This document shows, piece after piece, positions 17,467-26,226 of a stretch of DNA of 64,000 bases (positions are counted from its first letter, which is position 1; each line of letters starts with the position of its first letter). The stretch spans positions 516,747 through 580,746 of the forward strand of contig JAHLLD010000001.1 of the NCBI GenBank assembly GCA_020444325.1, written 5' to 3'. This DNA is from a bacterium (GTDB lineage Bacteria > Bacteroidota > Ignavibacteria > SZUA-365). Under the pieces are notes generated by a model. That model searched no databases. It saw nothing but the letters and a program-made list of their open reading frames with translations, and was not told where the DNA came from. Made by a program: the position numbers and the translations under genes.

Positions 17467-18156
17467 TCAACGGGGACGATCGGCATCGGGCGGCACGCTG
17501 CCGTCCTGTCCCGAACGCATGTCGTCGGGTGTACCGGTGGGCTGACGGGTTTCGGTAGGCTGCGTTCCGGTGCCGCCACCACCGATACCACCGCCGCCCT
17601 GCGTGGTGGCGCCGGGCGCATCGCGCGCGGGAAGGAAGCTCTTGACGCGCTCGATGGTCTGCATGGTGAGATCGTTCTCTGGATTGGCGTAAATGATCAT
17701 CACGCCGCCGCTCTTGTCGACCACGTAGTCGTAGCCGAGCTCTTTCGCAAGCTGTTCGACCTGGCTGAAGACGAGGTCCTGGATGGGACGCATGAGGCGG
17801 TCTTCTTCCTTGAACAGCTCTCCATCCTGCCCGAATTTCTGATCACGGTAATCCATGATGCGGGCGTCGAGTTCCTGCAATTCCTTCTCTGCGCGTGCGC
17901 GGCCCTGTTCGGTGAGAATCAGTTTGCGCTTGTCATAGTCGTTGAACTTCGCCTGCCAATCGTCTTCCATTTCGCGCAGCTCTTTCTGCCACTTGTCGAC
18001 GGTGGCGTCGAGCATGCGCTGGGCTTCCTGGGCCTCGGGCAGTTCCTTCATGATCGCGGCGATATCTACATAAGCGATGCTCTGCTGCGCATGCGCGGAC
18101 GTTAGTCCGACCAGGCTCAACAGAAATATGGCGAGAGAAAGCGTGTACCTGTTCAT
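17467..18156 (-). CDS. OmpH/Skp-family periplasmic chaperone with Gly/Pro-rich tail
   Basis: 229 residues from the ATG at 18156, which is six bases after GTGAGG; the GTG at 18168 is in frame but lies in that site. A signal peptide (NRYTLSLAIFLLSLVGLTSAHA) precedes a long charged helical arm (residues about 40-120, KELREMEDDWQAKFNDYDKR), the Skp/OmpH tentacle. Skp trimers hold unfolded outer-membrane proteins for BamA. After about residue 180 there is a tail rich in glycine, threonine and proline (GGGGIGGGGTGTQPTETRQP) absent from its tandem partner and from typical Skp. Confidence 0.9.
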   Translation of the reverse strand: MNRYTLSLAIFLLSLVGLTSAHAQQSIAYVDIAAIMKELPEAQEAQRMLDATVDKWQKELREMEDDWQAKFNDYDKRKLILTEQGRARAEKELQELDARIMDYRDQKFGQDGELFKEEDRLMRPIQDLVFSQVEQLAKELGYDYVVDKSGGVMIIYANPENDLTMQTIERVKSFLPARDAPGATTQGGGGIGGGGTGTQPTETRQPTGTPDDMRSGQDGSVPPDADRPR

Positions 18157-18180
18157 GGGTTTCCTCACTTATACAACGAA

Positions 18181-18714
18181 TTACTTGGAGCCCCGTTTCA
18201 GCATGTCGAGCACTTTGAACGTGTAATCGTATTTCTCCTGTGCGTACAGCACGATGGTCGCGTCTTCGATCTTGTCGAACACGAAGGAGAGTCCTTCTTC
18301 CTTGGCCACGGCCTGGATGGCTTCGAGCACTTTTTCCTGCAGGGGACCCAGAACGTTCTGACGCATCTGGGCGGCTTCACCGGTCTGACCGAATTTCTTC
18401 GTACGGTATTCGCGGATTTCCTGCTCCATGCGGGTGAGGCGCTGCAGCGTCTCTTCCTTCTTTGCGTCGGCCATCATGCCCTGCTGCGCCTGGTAGGTTT
18501 CGACCTCGGACTGGAATGCGCGGCTCATGGTTTCGAGGCTGTCCTGCCACACCGCGAGCTGTGCATCGAGTTTTTTCTGCGCTGCCTGCGCCTCAGGGAG
18601 TCCCTCGAAGATCTTCTGGGAATCCACGTATCCGAGTTTGAGATTCTGGGCGCCGGCCGTCATGCCGAGAAAGACAAGAAGTGCCGCCGTCAAGATGAGT
18701 TGCATGCGTTTCAC
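18181..18714 (-). CDS. OmpH/Skp-family periplasmic chaperone
   Basis: 177 residues from a GTG with GAGG five bases upstream. A signal peptide (QLILTAALLVFLGMTAGA) is followed by NLKLGYVDSQKIFEGLPEAQ, the hallmark start of OmpH/Skp, then a coiled-coil arm and the C-terminal strand (LSFVFDKIEDATIVLYAQ). It works in the periplasm as an outer-membrane protein chaperone. It lies 57 bp after bamA and 25 bp before the second skp-like gene; tandem skp genes behind bamA are common in Bacteroidetes. Confidence 0.93.
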   Translation of the reverse strand: MKRMQLILTAALLVFLGMTAGAQNLKLGYVDSQKIFEGLPEAQAAQKKLDAQLAVWQDSLETMSRAFQSEVETYQAQQGMMADAKKEETLQRLTRMEQEIREYRTKKFGQTGEAAQMRQNVLGPLQEKVLEAIQAVAKEEGLSFVFDKIEDATIVLYAQEKYDYTFKVLDMLKRGSK

Positions 18715-18771
18715 AATGACCTCTGCAATATGAGAATTATCAAGATATCGTTGCCGTATTAAGCAAATATA

Positions 18772-21153
18772 TTAAAAACCGCGTCCGAATTGGAAATGGA
18801 AATGCCAGCCGTCGGCTTCTCCATCCAGCGGTTCCACGTCGTCAAAGCCGTATCCGTAGTCAAACCCGATCAGTCCCACACCCTGGATCAGCAGACGCGC
18901 ACCGAAACCGGCACTGCGCTTGAGATCGAAAGGATCGAGGTAGCGCTCGTCGAGCCACACATTACCCGCTTCGGCAAAGCCGAGGATATACAGCGGCATG
19001 GGATTGAGCGTCAGCGCGAAACGCAGCTCCGCCACGTAATGCGAGTAAAGCGTACCGCCGGTGATCAGTCCCTGCACGCGGGGACCGATACTCCGGTCCT
19101 CATATCCGCGCAGCGGCATGGTCTGATACTGCAGTCCGTTACCACCCATGAAGAAATACTCGATGGGCGGAATGTACGGGTCGCTGGTGAAGCCTTTCAC
19201 CATGCCGTATTCGGTGCCGGTATACAGCGTGAGACGGTTCTGATCGCCGATGCGCATCAGCGGCGTGAACCACTTGAATTCGAGCTGATGCTTGTGGTAG
19301 TTCACCGAGCCGGGCAGGAAACCGCCGCTGATTTCCGAGGTCAACGCCACGCGCGAACCCGCGCTGGGGAAGATCGGACTGTCGAGCGAGTTGCGCGAAA
19401 GCACCTGGGTGAGACTGACCTGCGTGTAATTACCGGTGTCGTAGAAACTGCCGCCGTCTTTCACATCCAGTTCCTGGTAGCGGATGAACCAGTCGCCGCG
19501 GGCGAAATCATCAGGCCAGCGGAAACGGCGTCCCAGGTTGAACGATGCACCCGTGCGGCGCATGTCGAATGCATACTGCTGCCGCTCGTCGTACAGCGAG
19601 AAGCCGACCGAGGTGGGAGTGTCCATGAACCAGGGTTCGGTGAAGGAAAGCGAGAAGATGCGGAAACGCGAGGCCTCACCGAACTGCCACTGGAAATTCA
19701 GCACCTGTCCGGCACCGCCGCGGAAGGGCTCGGCAATATTGAAGTTGTTGAAGGTCAGTCCGAACGCGCCCGTTGCGCCGAAGGTGCCGCTGTAGCCGAC
19801 CGAAGCGTTGAAGGTATCGCTCGAACGTTCTTCTACATTATAGATGATGTCCACGGTCGAATCGTTGACCATGGAGGGTTCGGGACGTATGGTTTCGGGA
19901 TTGAAATAGTTCAGCGTTGCCAGCTCGCGAATACTGCGGATGATGGCCGAACGGCTGAAGTAATCACCGGGCCAGGTGTAGAGCACACGGCGGATGACCT
20001 TGTCATGCGTCTTGTTGTTGCCGCGGATGTACACATGTCCGATGCGCGACTTGTTGTTCTCTATCACGTTGATCTCGACATCGACGCTGTCTTCGGCGAC
20101 GCGAATGCGCTCGTCCTGCGCAAAGAAACGCAGGTAGCCATTGTCGAGATACAGCGAGCCGACGTCGGTCTGATCCGGATTGCCGCGGAGGTTCATTTCG
20201 AACAGCGGCGCGTTGAACACGTCGCCTTTCTCGAAACCGAGGCGGGCGGTGAGCAGAGAGTCGGGATACACCGTGTTGCCCTTCCAGACAATGTTGCGCA
20301 GGTAGCTGCGCTCACCCTCGTCGATGGCGATGTTGATGTGCATCTCGGTGCGGTCATCGCTGTACCAGATCGAATCGCCCGTGATCTCTGCGTCGAGATA
20401 GCCCTCTTCGCGGTATTTCTCGAGCACGAGATCCTTGTCCTTCCGGTAATTATCCCGGTCGAAATGCGAACTGCGCCAGAAACGCCACCAGCTGCTTTCC
20501 GCCGTCTCATCCATTGCGCCGCGCAGGTCACCGTCGTCGAAGGCGGTGTTGCCGCTGAAGCTGATCGAGGAAACGTCCACTTCCGGACCTTCATCGATGG
20601 TCACCTTGAGTTCGGCCCGGTTGTCGCGGGGATTGGTCACATCGGCTTCCAGCTGCACCTTGGCGAGCATGTAGCCCTCTTCCTCGTAGGAATCGGTGAG
20701 CTTGCGGGTGATGCGGTTGAAGTCCACGGGACGCAGAATCTGTCCCTTGATCAGTCCGATCTTGGCTTCGATGTCTTCAGTACTGAATTCATCATTTCCC
20801 GTGACGGTGATATGATCGAGGCGGGGCAATTCCTTCACCACGATTTTCAGGTAGATGCCATCGCCGACCTGCCGGTCGATCAGCAACTGCACATCGCTGA
20901 ACATGCGCATATCCCAGAGTTTGGATATGGCGTTCGTGGTGGCGTCGCCGGGAACGACGATTTCATCGCCGTTTCGCAGTCCCGACGTCAGGATAACCGT
21001 GGAAGCATCCGCCGTGGTGTTGCCCTCGACAGAAATCCCCAGGATTTTGTAGGCCTGCTGTCTCGGTGTTTGCTGGGCGTAGCTGTGCCCCCCGGCAAAC
21101 ACGAGAAGAAGCAGTACCGGAAGGATGAGGTTTTTACAGACTCGTAATTGCAT
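18772..21153 (-). CDS. bamA: Outer-membrane protein assembly factor BamA
   Basis: 793 residues, the usual BamA length. It inserts beta-barrel proteins into the outer membrane. The signal peptide ends near AGGHSYAQ. Five POTRA-like repeats span about residues 30-430 (for example ISVEGNTTADASTVILTSGL and HITVTGNDEFSTEDIEAKIG, and VYIRGNNKTHDKVIRRVLY). The 16-stranded barrel follows (ASVGYSGTFGATGAFGLTFN), with loop-6 VRGF-type residues in PLRGYEDRSIGP and a terminal aromatic (FHFQFGRGF). The start codon overlaps the 3' end of uppS by 20 bp, so translation is probably coupled. Confidence 0.97.
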   Translation of the reverse strand: MQLRVCKNLILPVLLLLVFAGGHSYAQQTPRQQAYKILGISVEGNTTADASTVILTSGLRNGDEIVVPGDATTNAISKLWDMRMFSDVQLLIDRQVGDGIYLKIVVKELPRLDHITVTGNDEFSTEDIEAKIGLIKGQILRPVDFNRITRKLTDSYEEEGYMLAKVQLEADVTNPRDNRAELKVTIDEGPEVDVSSISFSGNTAFDDGDLRGAMDETAESSWWRFWRSSHFDRDNYRKDKDLVLEKYREEGYLDAEITGDSIWYSDDRTEMHINIAIDEGERSYLRNIVWKGNTVYPDSLLTARLGFEKGDVFNAPLFEMNLRGNPDQTDVGSLYLDNGYLRFFAQDERIRVAEDSVDVEINVIENNKSRIGHVYIRGNNKTHDKVIRRVLYTWPGDYFSRSAIIRSIRELATLNYFNPETIRPEPSMVNDSTVDIIYNVEERSSDTFNASVGYSGTFGATGAFGLTFNNFNIAEPFRGGAGQVLNFQWQFGEASRFRIFSLSFTEPWFMDTPTSVGFSLYDERQQYAFDMRRTGASFNLGRRFRWPDDFARGDWFIRYQELDVKDGGSFYDTGNYTQVSLTQVLSRNSLDSPIFPSAGSRVALTSEISGGFLPGSVNYHKHQLEFKWFTPLMRIGDQNRLTLYTGTEYGMVKGFTSDPYIPPIEYFFMGGNGLQYQTMPLRGYEDRSIGPRVQGLITGGTLYSHYVAELRFALTLNPMPLYILGFAEAGNVWLDERYLDPFDLKRSAGFGARLLIQGVGLIGFDYGYGFDDVEPLDGEADGWHFHFQFGRGF

Positions 21154-21967
21154 TAATGAGATCTTCTTTTACCGATTTGCGGCGGCTGGTTTTCCCCTGG
21201 ACTTGCTCGCTGACCTTTCCAAAGCGCCGCTCGCGCTGCTGGAAAGACCGTATGGCTTCGCAGAGTTCGTGAGTACGGAATTCCGGCCAGTAGCAATCGC
21301 TTATATAGAGTTCAGTGTATGCGAGTTCCCATAGGAGGAAATTACTCAGCCGCAGCTCACCGCTGGTGCGGATGAGGAGATCGGGATCGGGAAGCGCTGC
21401 GGTGGAGAGATAGGAAGAAAGAAGCTTGTCGTCAATGTCCTCTGGCGAGATTTTTCCGCTGCGGGCCTCGAGCGCGAGCTTGCGCACGGCACGCACGATA
21501 TCCCAGCGGCCGCTGTAGCTGAGCGCGAGGTTCAGCGTGAGTCCGGTATTCGCCGATGTCAGTTCCATGGCACGCTTCACTTCTTTCTGTGCCTCACCGG
21601 GGAGACGTGAAATCTCGCCGATCATCATGAAGCGCACGTTGTTGCGATGCAGATTATCAAGTTCCGAACGCAATGAACTGACGAGCAGACGCATGAGGGT
21701 CGACACTTCGTCTTTCGGGCGTTTCCAGTTTTCCGTCGAGAAGGTGTACAGCGTCAGGTACTTGACGTCGAGACGGGCAGCGGATTCGACGATCTCACGG
21801 ACGGAGCGCACGCCTTCCCGGTGTCCGAAGACCCGGTTTTTGCCATGCGACTTCGCCCAGCGGCCATTTCCATCCATAATGATGGCAATGTGCCCGGGGA
21901 TCGTCCCATCGGATTTCAACGCATCGATCTCCGCGTTGATGTCCGTTTTCCTGCCTGTATTCGCCAA
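21134..21967 (-). CDS. uppS: Isoprenyl (undecaprenyl diphosphate) synthase
   Basis: 277 residues from a TTG at 21967, chosen because GCGAGG lies six bases upstream; a TTG at 21997 is a weaker choice. It makes the C55 lipid carrier for peptidoglycan and LPS by adding isopentenyl units to farnesyl diphosphate. Motifs: MDGNGRWAK with catalytic Asp32, FGHREG, LYTFSTENWKRPKDEV and RTSGELRLSNFLLWELAYTE. It is the first gene of the leftward operon with bamA, two skp genes and lpxD, tying carrier-lipid synthesis to outer-membrane assembly. Confidence 0.96.
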   Translation of the reverse strand: MANTGRKTDINAEIDALKSDGTIPGHIAIIMDGNGRWAKSHGKNRVFGHREGVRSVREIVESAARLDVKYLTLYTFSTENWKRPKDEVSTLMRLLVSSLRSELDNLHRNNVRFMMIGEISRLPGEAQKEVKRAMELTSANTGLTLNLALSYSGRWDIVRAVRKLALEARSGKISPEDIDDKLLSSYLSTAALPDPDLLIRTSGELRLSNFLLWELAYTELYISDCYWPEFRTHELCEAIRSFQQRERRFGKVSEQVQGKTSRRKSVKEDLINAITSL

Positions 21968-22106
21968 ACCTAACCTCGCTGGGTCACTTACGAACAAAGA
22001 TCAACTAACTTAGAAGTTTACGCTTCCAAAGTCAAGGTAAGGAAACGTCCCCGGTTTCTTGTAACCGCCAGCCTTTTCAAGGGGTTACACGTTCCGGTCC
22101 AATAAA

Positions 22107-22883
22107 TCAGGCCGATGCGCGGGATTTTGCCGCCGCGATGATGGCCAGGAAGTCCTCTGCCTTGAGGCTCGCACCGCCGATGAGTCCGCCATCGACATTG
22201 GGTTGTGCGAACAATTCCGCTGCATTATCCGCTTTTACCGAACCCCCGTACTGTATCACCAGGGCATCCGCGGTTTCCTCGTCGTACAATTCCGCGACAA
22301 GCTTCCGTATATAGACGTGTACTTCCTCCGCCTGTTCCGGCGTCGCCGTTTTTCCCGTACCAATTGCCCAAACCGGCTCGTATGCCAGTATCATATCACG
22401 GATCTGCAGTGCATCGAGTCCTTCAAGCACTCCGCGCACCTGCTTCTCGATCACATCATTCGTCGCTCCAGTCTCGCGATGCGCCAGGGTCTCTCCCACG
22501 CATACGATGGGAGTGATCAAATGCGCAAAAGCCTGCTTGGCCTTCGCATTGATCAGTTCGTCGCTTTCCGCGAAATACTGTCGGCGCTCCGAGTGTCCGA
22601 GAATGACATGCGAGCAGCCAAGGCTGTTGAGCATCGGAGCCGACACCTCGCCGGTGAACGCACCGAAATCCTGCTCATGCATGTTCTGTGCACCGACGGT
22701 CACGAGCGAACCCGCCACCGCTTCCAGCACCTCGGCCAGCATCGGGAAGGGGGGACAGAGGATCACGCCAAAACCTTCGATCTCGGGAGCCGGGTATTCT
22801 TTTCCAATTGCCTCCGCCAGCGCCTTCGCCTGTCCCGGCGTTGTATTCATTTTCCAGTTTCCGGCTACGACGTACGGTCTCAT
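22107..22883 (-). CDS. tpiA: Triosephosphate isomerase
   Basis: 258 residues with a GAGGG ribosome site. It interconverts dihydroxyacetone phosphate and glyceraldehyde 3-phosphate in glycolysis. Active-site residues are visible: Lys11 in AGNWKMN, His97 in ILGHSERR and Glu169 in AYEPVWAIGTG; the phosphate-gripping loop is next (GTGKTATPEQA), then YGGSVK and DGGLIGGASL. Full length. An inverted repeat (GTAACC/GGTTAC around 22061-22088) lies between it and uppS, without a U-tract. Confidence 0.98.
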   Translation of the reverse strand: MRPYVVAGNWKMNTTPGQAKALAEAIGKEYPAPEIEGFGVILCPPFPMLAEVLEAVAGSLVTVGAQNMHEQDFGAFTGEVSAPMLNSLGCSHVILGHSERRQYFAESDELINAKAKQAFAHLITPIVCVGETLAHRETGATNDVIEKQVRGVLEGLDALQIRDMILAYEPVWAIGTGKTATPEQAEEVHVYIRKLVAELYDEETADALVIQYGGSVKADNAAELFAQPNVDGGLIGGASLKAEDFLAIIAAAKSRASA

Positions 22884-22977
22884 ATGCGGCCCTCGTTATT
22901 GATACAGAAGCTTGGTGTATGATAATATACGGATGTCAGCTCCATTTCGCAGGTCAATGCGATGGGGCCGCGTGGTT

Positions 22978-23128
22978 GCGACGCTATCGCGTCGCGGTGT
23001 TTCACCGCTGCGCGGTGAGGTGTTGCGCCGCTGCGCGGCGCGGTTTTATCCGAGGCATGGAGCGGAACAGATCGCGAAGCAATACCATCCCGCGCAGCGG
23101 GATAAGAACGCGAACGCAACGCGTTCGC
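22978..23128. repeat. Cluster of five short perfect hairpins (REP-like)
   Basis: Five inverted repeats lie within 151 bp: GCGACGC/GCGTCGC (22978-22995), TCACCGC/GCGGTGA (23002-23018), GCGCCGC/GCGGCGC (23025-23041), ATCCCGC/GCGGGAT (23087-23103) and GCGAACGC/GCGTTCGC (23110-23128). Stems are 7-8 bp and loops 3-4 nt. Three share the core CCGCTGCGCGG, one of them in the opposite orientation. The region between tpiA and tRNA-Phe has no supported gene. Confidence 0.7.
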
Positions 23129-23225
23129 AAGAACGGCGGAGCGAAGCGGAGCCAAGAACCGCCGGGCGAACAGACTCCGCAGACCGGAAAAAGAAAGCCC
23201 CCACGTATGCACGGGGGGCCGGGGG

Positions 23226-23298
23226 TGGACAGGGACGGAATTGAACCGCCGACACATGGATTTTCAGTCCATTGCTCTACCAACTGAGCTACCTGTCC
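23226..23298 (-). tRNA. tRNA-Phe (GAA)
   Basis: 73 nt on the minus strand. The acceptor stem GGACAGG (5' end at 23298) pairs with CCTGTCC (23233-23227). The D-arm GCTCAGTTGGTAGAGC is present, the anticodon loop CTGAAAA gives anticodon GAA between GGA and TCC, and the T-loop is TTCAATT. The discriminator is A and the CCA end is not fully encoded. Confidence 0.97.
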
Positions 23299-23313
23299 GT
23301 TGACAGAGTATCA

Positions 23314-23343
23314 AATATACGACGGTCCGCTTTGAAAAGTCAA
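23314..23343 (-). promoter_or_regulatory. Promoter of tRNA-Phe
   Basis: On the minus strand TTGACT (23338-23343) and TATATT (23314-23319) are 18 bp apart, with the -10 ending 15 bp before the tRNA 5' end. Each box matches the primary-sigma consensus at five of six bases. Confidence 0.75.
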
Positions 23344-23389
23344 GTAATTCACGCTTTTCAGCGCAGGGTGTCGGCGAAGGGACTCGCTG

Positions 23390-24193
23390 TCAGCGCAGGG
23401 GCTCGATGTCGCCGGAGCTGCTGCTGTGGGCTTCGACGTCGGGTCCGCCGCGGAAGTGGATGGAGCCGCTGCTGCTGGTGGATGCGCGGAGCTTGTCGAT
23501 GACCCAGACTTTGGCGTCGCCGCTGCTGCTGGTCTTGATGGTGGCGCGCTGCGTGCGGAGTCCGACAGCGTCGTAATCACCACTGCTGCTGATGCGCACC
23601 TCCTGCCGCTCGGCGCTGCCTTCCCGAATGGTCACGTCACCCGAACTGCTGAGACTCACTTCCAGCTCCTGCGCCATCAGGTTGGCGATGCGCAAGTCGC
23701 CGGAACTGCTGGTGGAGAGATGCACACGCTTGCCGTCAATGTCGCGCACGGTGATGTCGCCGCTGCTGCTCGCTGAGATATGCACTTCCTTCTCTTTCAA
23801 ATCCTTGGCGACGATGTCGCCGGAACTGCTGGTTGAGAGGTAGTCGAGCGAAGTCGTCACGAGATGAAAACGCACGGCGCTGTGCGTGCGCATGCTCACG
23901 CCGTCTTCCACCTTGATGCGCAGGATGCCGTCGTCGACGGACGTTGCGAAATACTTGAGCAGATTGTCGTCGGCCTCGATGGTGAGCTGATTCCTGTCGC
24001 CCACCTCCACGCGCAGGTCGCCGATGGTGGAAAGGCGCACGCCATGCAGCGCGGAAAATGTGCGCACATCCTTTGCCGTGTTGCCGGAGCCCGATACGCC
24101 TTCTCCCCAGAACAGGGTGTCATTGTCCATCGCATTGCAGGCGGTCATCGTCAGCGCCGCAAGCAGCACAATACATATTGTCGCGATTCTCAT
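23390..24193 (-). CDS. Lipoprotein with GIN/DUF2807 beta-helix head domain
   Basis: 267 residues with a GAGG site seven bases before the ATG. The signal ends in lipobox MTAC (Cys19). The body has the DUF2807 (auto-transporter adhesin head GIN) pattern. SSSG recurs eight times at roughly 20-residue spacing (SSSGDIVAKD, SSSGDITVRD, SSSGDLRIAN, SSSGDVTIRE and so on), each probably one rung of a beta-helix. The family is common in Bacteroidetes and its function is unknown; adhesion is often proposed. It lies 35 bp after the M1 peptidase gene and may be co-transcribed. Confidence 0.9.
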   Translation of the reverse strand: MRIATICIVLLAALTMTACNAMDNDTLFWGEGVSGSGNTAKDVRTFSALHGVRLSTIGDLRVEVGDRNQLTIEADDNLLKYFATSVDDGILRIKVEDGVSMRTHSAVRFHLVTTSLDYLSTSSSGDIVAKDLKEKEVHISASSSGDITVRDIDGKRVHLSTSSSGDLRIANLMAQELEVSLSSSGDVTIREGSAERQEVRISSSGDYDAVGLRTQRATIKTSSSGDAKVWVIDKLRASTSSSGSIHFRGGPDVEAHSSSSGDIEPLR

Positions 24194-24228
24194 GATTTAT
24201 CCTCGTCGCTCATAGTTGATTTCATCGC

Positions 24229-26127
24229 TTACGGTTTCCATGCATTGTCCTGCGGATGGCTGTCGGGTATCCATCCACCACCGAGATGCACTTCCGTAAT
24301 CGGTACATCGTGATCGATGCGAAAACGCATCTCCTCTGCTCCGTCCTTCCACACCTCCGCGCTTTTGACCACATCCCTGCTTTCGCCTCCCTGCATCGTG
24401 ATCTTCAGATGCACGGGAACGGGCATGCTTCCCACACGACGGACGGTGACGGTGGAAAGCGAACCTTCATTCTCCACCGAAGCGATGGCGAGATCCGGGT
24501 ATCCGGGCTCGAGAAACCATCCGCTCCAGAACCAGTTGAGATTTTCCGCGGCAACGGTGTTGAAGGTATTGAAGAAATCCCATGGCAGGGGATGCTTGGC
24601 GGTCCATCGCCCAATGAACACCTTCAGCGCTTCGTCGAAACGCTCCTCCCCGAGCATTTCACGCAGCACGGCGAATCCAATAGCGGGCTTGAGATAACCG
24701 ATGACCTGCAGATCGTCTCCCTCGGACGCAGTTGATGGAATCCACAGCGGGTAATCCTTCTCCGTCCCTGCGAAACGCTCATACGCACGGGCCGCGCGTA
24801 TCATGTGGTCGTAATTGGACAGCCGTTTCTGCACGTCGATCGGCAGGAAATAGGCCATACCTTCATCCATCCATGCATAGCGCGTTTCGTTGATGCCCAC
24901 CATGAAGGGGAAATAGCTGTGCGCGATTTCATGCGAGTGCACGTACACGTTGAGTATGCGATTGGGGAATTCCCCGTCGTTGACGATCATCGGGAATTCC
25001 ATGCCGTAGTGTCCGTTGAAGACGGTGATGCCGGGGTAGGGGAAGGGGATGCCGGGACGCGCGGCGGACATCATCCGCACGGTCACACTTCCTTCCTCAA
25101 CTGCCGTGGCAAAGGATTTTGACTGCGGATCATAGGCGGCGTCGACAAACACACGGCTCCTTCCGACACGGGCACCCGTACCGTCCCAGCAATACCCGCG
25201 CGCCATACCGAACGCGAAATCGGGCAGTTGCTCGCCCGCAAATTCCCAGGTGCAGCGTCCGTCTTCGGCGATGTAGGGGGACTGTCCCTGCGCCTCCGCT
25301 TCATTGACGATGCGCACCACGCTGTCGCTTTCCAGCGCCATTCGGTAGCGGCTCAGCGCCGGCTCGCGCAGCACGTCGTCTGCGTTCTGCAGCATTCCCG
25401 TCGCCCAGACGCCGTAACGCTCGGGCACGTCGATAGCGACGCGATAGGAACCGTAATCGTTGTAAAATTCATGCTCGCCATTGTACGAGTGCATATCCCA
25501 GCCGAAGACGTCGTCGTACACGGCCACGCGCGGGAACCAGTAGGCGATGAAAATCGCGCCGTTCTCATACGTGCCCATGCGGGGATTGCCCCCGCCCTCG
25601 CCGGTGTTGACGGGGATGGTGAAATTCCACTCCACGTCGATTTCCGTACTCTCTCCCGGAGGCAGCGCCTCGGGCATGGTCACGATGCAGTTGCCGCCCG
25701 AAATGGACGCCTGTCCGTTATCGGGAAGAAAATTCCTTTCCTGGCCATCCACCGTCAGCTTCCCGATATGCACGCCTTCGGTCACCGCCTGCTCACCGAG
25801 GGGAAACAGGCGCGCCGCACCGCGGCGGTTCATGTTCTGATGAAGCTTGAGCACGAGACTGCCAAGGGTGTCGGGACTGTTGTTGCGGTAGCTGATCGTT
25901 GCGCTGCCGGTGAGCAGACGCTGCGAAGGATTGATGCGCACACGCATGTCATAATCCGCCGCGTTCTGCCAGTAGCGTGCGCCCGGCATGCCGTCCGGCG
26001 AACGCGTGCCCCGGTCATACGCGCGCTTCACCTCGCGCGGCATGTACAGATCATCGCCGCCGCCGCGGGCCGAAAGCGCAATGGGAAGAAAGAGAAGAAG
26101 AAAAAGACTGTATCGCCAGGTAGTCAT
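24229..26127 (-). CDS. M1-family zinc metallopeptidase, exported
   Basis: 632 residues from the ATG at 26127, which has GAGGT upstream and begins a signal peptide (TTWRYSLFLLLFLPIALSA); the frame is open further upstream. Zinc ligands are the HEIAH motif near residue 400 and the glutamate about 18 residues later in YAWMDEGMAYF. The substrate-N-terminus motif is GMEFPMIV. The N-terminal saddle domain (YDMRVRINPSQRLLTGSATI) is present. M1 enzymes are aminopeptidases; this one should act in the periplasm or outside. No T9SS domain is seen. It belongs to a leftward run with membrane proteins. Confidence 0.93.
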   Translation of the reverse strand: MTTWRYSLFLLLFLPIALSARGGGDDLYMPREVKRAYDRGTRSPDGMPGARYWQNAADYDMRVRINPSQRLLTGSATISYRNNSPDTLGSLVLKLHQNMNRRGAARLFPLGEQAVTEGVHIGKLTVDGQERNFLPDNGQASISGGNCIVTMPEALPPGESTEIDVEWNFTIPVNTGEGGGNPRMGTYENGAIFIAYWFPRVAVYDDVFGWDMHSYNGEHEFYNDYGSYRVAIDVPERYGVWATGMLQNADDVLREPALSRYRMALESDSVVRIVNEAEAQGQSPYIAEDGRCTWEFAGEQLPDFAFGMARGYCWDGTGARVGRSRVFVDAAYDPQSKSFATAVEEGSVTVRMMSAARPGIPFPYPGITVFNGHYGMEFPMIVNDGEFPNRILNVYVHSHEIAHSYFPFMVGINETRYAWMDEGMAYFLPIDVQKRLSNYDHMIRAARAYERFAGTEKDYPLWIPSTASEGDDLQVIGYLKPAIGFAVLREMLGEERFDEALKVFIGRWTAKHPLPWDFFNTFNTVAAENLNWFWSGWFLEPGYPDLAIASVENEGSLSTVTVRRVGSMPVPVHLKITMQGGESRDVVKSAEVWKDGAEEMRFRIDHDVPITEVHLGGGWIPDSHPQDNAWKP

Positions 26128-26226
26128 ACGCACCTCGCAGTGGGGAAAGAGCAGAACGTCCCTCGCAAGGGACGCTATGAGCATACAACGGAAAAGGAGG
26201 AAAATTGTTGCAGTCCCGCCGCGAAC

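Noticed and set aside
18790-21147. 785-residue open frame on the plus strand opposite bamA
   Set aside because: It mirrors bamA codon structure in GC-rich DNA, has no ribosome site or recognisable domain, and overlaps an obvious BamA gene.
22912-23287. Several frames across the hairpin cluster and tRNA-Phe
   Set aside because: They overlap a clear tRNA and inverted repeats on both strands, and their translations are low-complexity.
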